This document shows, piece by piece, positions 5,974 through 11,174 of a stretch of 11,174 bases of DNA. The stretch is from JBBRZF01 sp038236965 (GTDB lineage: Bacteria; Acidobacteriota; Terriglobia; Terriglobales; Acidobacteriaceae), in the NCBI GenBank assembly GCA_038236965.1, contig JBBRZF010000117.1, positions 1 to 11,174 on the forward strand, given 5' to 3'. The notes beneath the pieces are model-generated. The model saw nothing but the letters and a program-made list of their open reading frames with translations, was not told where the DNA came from and did not search any database. How positions within the stretch are numbered: position 1 is the first letter of the stretch; every line of letters begins with the position of its first letter. The translations under genes were made by a program, and so were the position numbers.

Positions 5974-5988
5974 AATCCGGCAAGCCGG
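5954..5988. repeat. Perfect 12-bp hairpin at the kinase 3' end
   Basis: CCGGCTTGCCGG (5954-5965) and CCGGCAAGCCGG (5977-5988) are exact reverse complements around an 11-base loop, GGCATTGAAAT, which contains the kinase stop codon TGA (5971-5973). The arms are themselves nearly self-complementary. The trailing sequence GATTGTGGCTTTAAA has only a short T-run, so a terminator role is possible but second best. Its form suits a dispersed, REP-like element. Confidence 0.7.
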
Positions 5989-6144
5989 AGATTGTGGCTT
6001 TAAAATCACAGCTAGTAACTCTCTTTATTCCTCCGCTCCCCAAAACACCTCAATGCCTTGTGCCCTTTACTCTCCGGCTACCCCTGCTCGTGTTAGCACC
6101 TGTGGTGACGGCCCGATTGGTGCGACAATGTCGAGGTAGCCCCT

Positions 6145-6624
6145 ATGTCTTCTACTCACAAAAAAGTCGTGGTGCGAAAGATGGACCGCGATTCCATCAA
6201 TGGCTTCATAGCGGCGAATAACTTCATCGCCGACGGCAAGCTGGAACTGCTGAACACTGCCGGCAATGTGGTGCTGATCGAACTCAAGGACATCAAGGGC
6301 GTCTACTTCGTTCGCGACTTCAGCGACTCCGAGTCGCTGGCGCGCAAGACATTCACGACCCGTCCGCGCATCGAGGGACTTTGGGTACGCCTCAAGTTTC
6401 GCGATAGCGAAGTGCTGGAAGGTCTTATGCCGAATGACCTTACGCAGATAACGCCGGAAGGATTTTTTGTGAATCCGCCGGACACGCGCTCGAACACTCA
6501 ACGCATCTTTGTTCCGCGCACTGCCCTTTCGGAGCTGGAGGTCATTGCCGTGATAGGCGCTGCCTCCCGTCGGAGAAAAGGCGCTGCCGCGGTGGAACAA
6601 GTTCCCTTGTTCACCGAACAGTAG
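6145..6624 (+). CDS. DUF6982-like protein of unknown function
   Basis: The 159 residues are soluble, with no signal peptide or membrane segment. The N-terminal half is rich in short beta strands (KKVVVRKMDRDSINGFIA, KLELLNTAGNVVLIELKDIK, GVYFVRDF). A conserved-looking core follows (TRPRIEGLWVRLKFRDSEVL, then EGLMPNDL), and then PPDTRSNTQRIFVPRTAL. I recall this pattern from acidobacterial proteins assigned to DUF6982; no function is known to me. The phrase VRLKFRDSEVLEG recalls a small beta-barrel such as PilZ or an Sm-like fold, but the RxxxR...DxSxxG signature of PilZ is absent. GAGG at 6133-6136, eight bases ahead of the ATG, supports this start. It stands 61 bp before lpxD and may share its transcript. 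Confidence 0.7.
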   Translation: MSSTHKKVVVRKMDRDSINGFIAANNFIADGKLELLNTAGNVVLIELKDIKGVYFVRDFSDSESLARKTFTTRPRIEGLWVRLKFRDSEVLEGLMPNDLTQITPEGFFVNPPDTRSNTQRIFVPRTALSELEVIAVIGAASRRRKGAAAVEQVPLFTEQ

Positions 6625-6685
6625 AAGCTTTATCCGTGCCTTCGAGTCTGCGTGATAGATTTTGTTTTGCCTGGACGATACCTGC

Positions 6686-7690
6686 ATGAAGCTTTCAGAA
6701 ATCGCTTCCGCCATCGACGCTCGCATCGAGAACGCCGCGTCCGACCTTGAGATCACTGGAGTCAGCGGAATAGAAGCCGCTGCGCCGGGGCACGTCACTT
6801 TCATCGCGAACCCTAAGTACGCTTCCGCAGCGCATACGACGAAAGCGTCCGCCATCATTGTGGCTGAGGATTTTGTCGCGGGAACGCTGCCGGTGTTGCG
6901 CAGCAAGAATCCCTACCTCTCCTTTGCGCACGCAGTCTCTCTTTTCTATGACCCGCCACGTTATGGGCCGGGGATACATCCGACTGCTGTCATCGATGCC
7001 TCGGCGAAGATCGGCGCACGCGCGCACATCGGGCCTTACGTCATCGTAGATAGCGATGTCGTTATCGGAGACGATTGCGTTCTACTCGGGCATGTCGTCC
7101 TTTACAGAGGCGCCCGCATCGGCAACAAGTTCTTCGCGCACGCCCATGCGGTGGTGCGCGAACATTGCACTCTGGGCGATGAGGTCACATTGCAGAACGG
7201 AGTCATCATCGGCTGCGACGGATTTGGCTTTGCAAGAACTGCCGACGGATGGGAGAAGATCGTGCAATCCGGCGTGACCGTGCTGGAGGACGGCGTAGAA
7301 GTGCAATCGAACAGTGCCATCGACCGCGCCAGCATCGGAGAGACGCGTATAGCGCGCGGAACGAAAGTGGATAACCTTGTGCATATCGGGCACGGGTGCC
7401 ACATAGGAGAAAATACGATGCTGTGCGCGCAGGTCGGGCTGGCGGGATCGACCGAACTCGGCAAGAACGTCATACTAGCCGGGCAGGTAGGCGTTGCTGG
7501 ACACCTGACCATCGGCGATGGCGCCATCGCCACGGCGAAGAGCGGGATTCCGAACGATGTGGCGGCAGGAACCGTCGTAAGCGGCTATCCTGCGATAGAG
7601 AACAAGCAGTGGCTGCGCGCCGTGGCGATTTTTCACCGCCTCCCGGAGTTGGCAAAAACGATTCGCAAACTTGGAAAGACCGAAGAATAG
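6686..7690 (+). CDS. lpxD: UDP-3-O-acylglucosamine N-acyltransferase LpxD
   Basis: LpxD adds the second (N-linked) hydroxyacyl chain, carried by acyl carrier protein, to UDP-3-O-acylglucosamine in lipid A synthesis, at the inner face of the cytoplasmic membrane. The 334 residues match the usual length. An N-terminal uridine-binding domain (1-about 98; MKLSEIASAI, GHVTFIANPKY) is followed by a left-handed beta-helix of hexapeptide repeats from IHPTAVIDASAKIG (98) to about 300. The catalytic His is H236 in DNLVHIGHGCHIG; GCDGFGFA (176-183), AIDR (211-214) and GQVGVAGH are further family signatures, and a C-terminal helix (LRAVAIFHRLPELAKTIRKL) closes the trimer. I prefer this ATG to the TTG at 6662, because MKLSEIA is the family's usual opening. 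The gene is not beside lpxA, fabZ or bamA here. Confidence 0.96.
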   Translation: MKLSEIASAIDARIENAASDLEITGVSGIEAAAPGHVTFIANPKYASAAHTTKASAIIVAEDFVAGTLPVLRSKNPYLSFAHAVSLFYDPPRYGPGIHPTAVIDASAKIGARAHIGPYVIVDSDVVIGDDCVLLGHVVLYRGARIGNKFFAHAHAVVREHCTLGDEVTLQNGVIIGCDGFGFARTADGWEKIVQSGVTVLEDGVEVQSNSAIDRASIGETRIARGTKVDNLVHIGHGCHIGENTMLCAQVGLAGSTELGKNVILAGQVGVAGHLTIGDGAIATAKSGIPNDVAAGTVVSGYPAIENKQWLRAVAIFHRLPELAKTIRKLGKTEE

Positions 7691-7738
7691 CGAAGTGCAC
7701 CACTGGGCTTCAGCGCTTTTGCGCATCCAATCTGGCTG

Positions 7739-8533
7739 ATGAGTGATGTGATCCAATTCGAGAAGAAGGCCGCGACCGAGCAGCCGAGAAGGCCTATTCG
7801 CGTGCTGCTGCTCGATGACCGTCAGGAAAACCTGCTGCTGCGCTCGACCATCCTTCGGCAAAAAGGCTACGAGGTAGTGACCTCGGCCTCGATAGAAGAA
7901 GCGGAAAGCAAACTATCCGACATCGATATCGCCGTGCTGGACTACCACCTGGGAGCGGGTAAGTTCGGAACAGACGTTGCTGATTCCCTGCGCAGCCTGC
8001 GTCCCCAAGTACCTATCATCATTCTTTCTGCGACGCTGGAACGCAAATTCGGCGGCATCGCCGACATGCATCTGCTGAAAGGCCATAGCTCGGTCGACGA
8101 TCTGGTACAGGCGCTGCGCACTTTCGAGGCGAAGAAGCGAGGCAAGCCAGTGGTTGTAGATGCACGCGATTTCTTCTATTCGCGCATCAACATGGCGATG
8201 GGCGACGACATCGTCCTTGAAATACTCGATCGCGACGGCAACTGGCAATATGTGAACGATTATTTTGCGGCGATACAGGGAAAGAAGCGCCCGTTCTTTG
8301 CAGGGCGAAATATTTTCGAACAGTTTCCCGACCTCGGCGAAGAGTGGCGAGAGATCGTGCGCACGGTGGCCGAGACTCGCGAAACCTATATCGACCGACG
8401 CGGGTCGCGCGGCATGCCTCACCTGCCGACGAAGTCTGAACATTGGAACTGGAATGTACTGATCTTCCCGATCAAGCTTCACGACAATCGCGATGGCGTT
8501 GTCTTGAGCGCCCGCCTTATCGAAAACAAGTAA
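7739..8533 (+). CDS. Receiver-PAS protein (response regulator without DNA-binding domain)
   Basis: Of 264 residues, about 20-130 form a receiver: acidic pair D26/D27 (RVLLLDDRQEN), phospho-acceptor D68 (IAVLDYHLG), S97 and K114, although the Lys stands in LLKGHSS rather than the usual KP. Residues about 145-262 resemble a PAS or PAS-like domain (IVLEILDRDGNWQYVNDYFA, then HWNWNVLIFPI and DGVVLSARL). No helix-turn-helix, GGDEF, HD-GYP or kinase part is present. The protein may therefore relay a signal by protein contact or act as a ligand-sensing adaptor, which is inference. It follows lpxD by 48 bp with no terminator between them and may be read from the same transcript. No strong ribosome binding site precedes the ATG. 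The cognate kinase is not evident. Confidence 0.85.
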   Translation: MSDVIQFEKKAATEQPRRPIRVLLLDDRQENLLLRSTILRQKGYEVVTSASIEEAESKLSDIDIAVLDYHLGAGKFGTDVADSLRSLRPQVPIIILSATLERKFGGIADMHLLKGHSSVDDLVQALRTFEAKKRGKPVVVDARDFFYSRINMAMGDDIVLEILDRDGNWQYVNDYFAAIQGKKRPFFAGRNIFEQFPDLGEEWREIVRTVAETRETYIDRRGSRGMPHLPTKSEHWNWNVLIFPIKLHDNRDGVVLSARLIENK

Positions 8534-8585
8534 GACCTCCTCGACCAACTTTGTATCTGCTACTCTGTTGTTGTTCGGAGGAACC

Positions 8586-8966
8586 ATGCTCGCGCGTAAA
8601 CATATCCATCTGCTATTCGCTGTCCTACTTCTGGTGGTAATCCCCGCCTGCAGCAAGTGGAAGGTGGGACCGGGATGCACGATCCGGGTCGATAACCAGA
8701 CAGGCAATACGATGCACAATCTGGAAGTTTCATTTCCGGGCGGATATTTCGGCATTCCGACGCTGGGAGCCGACCAGATACACGTGCGCTGGGTTGCGGC
8801 GAAGCCGGAAAAAGGCTGCCACTTTATCGTGAAGTTCGAGGACAACGTGGGGAAACAATATGCCTCACACGATTTCGCTTTCGAGCAACAGACCTGCCCG
8901 ACAGAAATCGCCTTCCGCGTGGACGCCAATCACACGGTGTCTTCGCAAGTGACAAAAATCAAATAG
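8586..8966 (+). CDS. Small predicted lipoprotein, unknown function
   Basis: The 126-residue product starts with a basic stretch (MLARKHIH), a hydrophobic run (LLFAVLLLVVIP) and a lipobox-like end with Cys22 (VIPACS), so lipid attachment and export are likely. The mature part, about 105 residues, has an early TIRVDNQTGNTMHNLEVSFP segment of the kind seen in immunoglobulin-like or pilus-like beta sandwiches, and two further cysteine positions (GCHF, TCPTE) that could form a disulfide with the Cys in PGCTIRV. I do not recognise the family. GGAGGAA at 8577-8583 sets this ATG; the TTG at 8568 is upstream of it and is rejected. The 3' end overlaps the 3' end of the opposite-strand acyltransferase gene by 8 bp. 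Confidence 0.72.
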   Translation: MLARKHIHLLFAVLLLVVIPACSKWKVGPGCTIRVDNQTGNTMHNLEVSFPGGYFGIPTLGADQIHVRWVAAKPEKGCHFIVKFEDNVGKQYASHDFAFEQQTCPTEIAFRVDANHTVSSQVTKIK

Positions 8967-9672
8967 CTGGAATCTCTTCCGACTGCAACGGCTTCCCTAT
9001 CACCTCACGGACGGCCTCCAGCAGTTCTTCGCGGTTTGCATAATCCTGCGGGAACATCGGCGGATGGAAGATCATCGTCACCGTTCCGGGCTTGATCGTG
9101 AAGGTTCCCTTCGGCCAAAGATTGTGCGTGTTGAGGATGGTGATGGGCGCGACCGGAACACCGGCTTCCATCGCCATGTGAAACGGACCTTTTTTGAAGG
9201 GCAGCAATTTTCCATCACGCGAGCGCGTGCCTTCCGGATAGACCATCATGCTCATTCCCGAGCGCAAGACTTCCACGGCGCGGCGCACGCTGTCGATGGC
9301 CGAGTCGCGATTCGAGCGGTCCACGGGAACAATCTGTCCGAGGCGCAAGGCCGTCCCGAAGATCGGGATTCCGAACAATTCCTTTTTTGCCAGCACCGAT
9401 GTCCGCCTGCCGAGCGCCGGAACTTGCATAGGGGGATCAAGGTTGGAGGTGTGGTTGGACATGTAAATGTAGGCCTGCTTGGGATCAAGCTGCTCGCGCC
9501 CGATGACCTTCAACTTCACACCTGCAAGACGCGGGCCGGTCTTAGCCCCCCACATTGCGATGGCCCAGAGGAATTCGATGGTTCCCGTGATGACCGCGTG
9601 CGGGATGGCGATGATGGAGGCCAGCGTGATGTACACGACCCAGAAACTAACCGCGATGAAGGCCCGGATCAA
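8959..9672 (-). CDS. plsC: PlsC-type 1-acylglycerol-3-phosphate acyltransferase
   Basis: The enzyme moves an acyl chain to the sn-2 position of lysophosphatidic acid, making phosphatidic acid, at the inner membrane. The 237 residues start with one or two hydrophobic segments (about 1-40). They then show the acyltransferase motifs in order: NHTSNLD (73-79, catalytic H74 and D79), the GQIVPVDR block (112-119), YPEGTRS (145-151) and VPVAPI (172-177). The length is typical. Other glycerolipid or ornithine-lipid acyltransferases share these motifs, so substrate choice is not certain. The start is TTG at 9672, whose last bases form the TGA stop of the upstream peptidase gene (a TTGA overlap). AGAGG at 9684-9680 lies inside the peptidase gene. 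Translation is therefore probably coupled. Confidence 0.92.
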   Translation of the reverse strand: MIRAFIAVSFWVVYITLASIIAIPHAVITGTIEFLWAIAMWGAKTGPRLAGVKLKVIGREQLDPKQAYIYMSNHTSNLDPPMQVPALGRRTSVLAKKELFGIPIFGTALRLGQIVPVDRSNRDSAIDSVRRAVEVLRSGMSMMVYPEGTRSRDGKLLPFKKGPFHMAMEAGVPVAPITILNTHNLWPKGTFTIKPGTVTMIFHPPMFPQDYANREELLEAVREVIGKPLQSEEIPAI

Positions 9673-11174
9673 TGGGCAGCCTCTGCGCGCGGGGCTTCGT
9701 CGTCGCCGCGCATCCAGGCTGTTCTGCGCCCCGTTTGTCCGGCGGTTACCTGGTCGAGGTCGGTCAGGGAATATTCCTGCTCTTCGCGTGAATCCATCTT
9801 CACCTTGATCTCGCGAATGCCAGAGCGTCCGCGCACCTTGAGAGAGACGATATCGCCCGCTTCCACAGACGCCAGCATCGCGTTCCCATCTGTGACGGCC
9901 TTTCCATTGACGGCGAGGATGATGTCGCCGGAGGTAAGACCAGCTTTCTGTGCCTGCGATTCTGGTTCAACGCGAGAAATCATGGCACCCTGTCCGAAGT
10001 TTCGCGACATGGTGAATCCGGCGTAAGGAACCTTCACCTTGGTGCGCGTGAGTTTGAGTCCCACCGTACGGAAGAATTCATCGTAAGGAATCTCATCCGT
10101 GCCGGAAACGTAGCGTGCGAAGAAGTCGGTGAAATCAGCCCCGGTGATCTTCTGAGCGGCGTCGCGCACGCTGGTGGAATCGTCAAAGTACTGGTGGCGC
10201 ATTGCGAAGTTCAGGTTCATGTACTGGAACAGGTCGCGCAAGGACTTTGTACCCGCAGAGACTTCCCGCATGCGGAGGTCCAGCAACACGCCTACGATCT
10301 GTCCTTTGTTGTAGTAGTTGATGCTGCGCTCTGGCTGGCGATAAGGCGCGTACTTGTCGAACCAGGTGTCCAGGCTGGACTCCTCGGCGCTCTGCGTGAG
10401 ATGAGCGGGACGCGCCTGCAACTGCGCGATCTGCATCGAGAGGTTTGCGAGGAAGGTCGCTTCCTTGTTCACACCGGCGCGCACGAGCATGTATTCCTGC
10501 ACGCTGCTGGTGACCCCTTCACTGAACCACAAGGCTCGCGTGTACATCTCTTTCGTATAGTCGATGGGCTCAAGCGTCTGCGGGCGGATCCTCTTCACAT
10601 TCCAGAGATGGAAGAATTCATGTGCGCTGACGCTGGCGAAGGCGACCGGATTCTGCTGCAATCTTTGCGCGCTTACATCGATGGCTGTGGAATAGGCGTG
10701 CTCCATGCCGCCCCCTGCGGGCCCACGCGGAAAGTGATAAAGAAACACGTACTCGGTATAAGGGCGGTCCTGCATCCAGTCGGTCTCGGTGGCCACGAGT
10801 TTTTGCAAGGTGGCGGTGACCAGTTTCATGTCGTAATCCGCAGGCGCCCCGTGGACCACCACGCGATACTTTGCTCCGCCCTCGTCGAAGACGGCTTCGT
10901 TGAATGCGCTCATCTCGACCGGAGAATCGACGAGAGCGTTGTAGTTCGGAGCTTCGCCATCGACCGCAATTTTGTTAGGCGCGTCATCTTTGGGGAAGAC
11001 CGTGGCATCCCGCACCTTCCACTTTTCCGGCAGGTCAACGAGACGTATGCGGATGTGGTTCCCCGGCGCTTCCACCGGATACATCAATGCCTGCGCCCAG
11101 TTGAGGAAAGCGTGCTCGTCGTTGACTTGCGCGCCGAAAGGACCCGCTTCGTCCAGGTAGATCGCATACTCGGC
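9669..11174 (-). CDS. M61-family metallopeptidase with C-terminal PDZ domain (partial)
   Basis: The frame is open to the window edge, so the N-terminus is missing; 501 residues are visible, beginning AEYAIYLDEAGPFGAQVNDE. The zinc site is H185-E186-x2-H189 in SAHEFFHLWNVKRIRP, with E219 (ALWFSEG) as third ligand. GGGMEH (154-159) lies in the substrate-binding strand. These are hallmarks of peptidase family M61, the glycyl aminopeptidase group. A PDZ domain follows near residues 395-460 (GAMISRVEPESQAQKAGLTS, then GDIILAVNGKAV), and the tail is acidic and low in order (RGDDEAPRAEAAH). Family members commonly carry a signal peptide and act outside the cytoplasm; that part is not in view here. 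The gene is the first of a pair with plsC. No functional link between the two is evident beyond co-translation. Confidence 0.92.
   Translation of the reverse strand, partial: AEYAIYLDEAGPFGAQVNDEHAFLNWAQALMYPVEAPGNHIRIRLVDLPEKWKVRDATVFPKDDAPNKIAVDGEAPNYNALVDSPVEMSAFNEAVFDEGGAKYRVVVHGAPADYDMKLVTATLQKLVATETDWMQDRPYTEYVFLYHFPRGPAGGGMEHAYSTAIDVSAQRLQQNPVAFASVSAHEFFHLWNVKRIRPQTLEPIDYTKEMYTRALWFSEGVTSSVQEYMLVRAGVNKEATFLANLSMQIAQLQARPAHLTQSAEESSLDTWFDKYAPYRQPERSINYYNKGQIVGVLLDLRMREVSAGTKSLRDLFQYMNLNFAMRHQYFDDSTSVRDAAQKITGADFTDFFARYVSGTDEIPYDEFFRTVGLKLTRTKVKVPYAGFTMSRNFGQGAMISRVEPESQAQKAGLTSGDIILAVNGKAVTDGNAMLASVEAGDIVSLKVRGRSGIREIKVKMDSREEQEYSLTDLDQVTAGQTGRRTAWMRGDDEAPRAEAAH

Noticed and set aside
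7913..8929. Minus-strand open frame of 338 codons
   Set aside because: It covers the receiver-PAS and lipoprotein genes in antisense and shows no family motif.
9064..10026. Plus-strand open frame of 320 codons
   Set aside because: It is antisense to plsC and the M61 peptidase, both with intact catalytic motifs; its composition (rich in R, H, D, G) is typical of a shadow frame.
1..11174. CRISPR array, tRNA, rRNA, prophage or toxin-antitoxin pair
   Set aside because: I looked for regularly spaced repeats, cloverleaf sequences and small paired genes on both strands and found none.

Overview
The window looks like a chromosomal piece of an Acidobacteriota (Acidobacteriia-type) genome. The grounds are moderately high GC, an LpxD gene (so a Gram-negative lipid A maker), a small sigma-70-like regulator and a DUF6982-type protein of kinds I associate with that phylum, a REP-associated transposase remnant, and many dispersed hairpins and short repeats. 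The assignment rests on protein resemblance from memory, not on a search.

Layout. Bases 1-870 hold the 3' end of a cysteine-rich CBS-domain gene, then a REP-like hairpin, a broken REP-associated tyrosine transposase and three copies of a short CTGT-type repeat. Bases 868-1902 (minus) encode an AmmeMemoRadiSam-type radical SAM enzyme, with an 8-bp tandem repeat just upstream. Bases 2046-2742 (minus) form a neat regulatory unit: a sigma-54-type -24/-12 promoter, a ribosome binding site, a small sigma-70-like protein and an intrinsic terminator. Bases 3097-3472 (minus) are a frameshifted receiver-domain remnant.

From 3430 to 8966 the plus strand dominates. It carries an HD-GYP response regulator with its own sigma-70 promoter and terminator, then a PAS-PAS-HisKA sensor kinase that lacks its ATPase domain and ends in a perfect hairpin. 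Next come a DUF6982-like protein, LpxD, a receiver-PAS protein and a small lipoprotein. The last two genes are on the minus strand: an M61-type metallopeptidase with a PDZ domain (running off the window), translationally coupled through a TTGA overlap to a PlsC-type acyltransferase. That acyltransferase ends tail-to-tail on the lipoprotein gene.

Two themes stand out. One is signalling: HD-GYP, PAS kinase, receiver-PAS, receiver remnant and a sigma-54-driven sigma-like factor. The other is envelope lipid work: LpxD, PlsC and a lipoprotein. I see no defence system, CRISPR array, prophage or clear new multi-gene system. The most unusual points are the sigma-54 promoter in front of a sigma-like gene, the kinase cut at a hairpin repeat, and the three decayed genes or domains in 6 kb.
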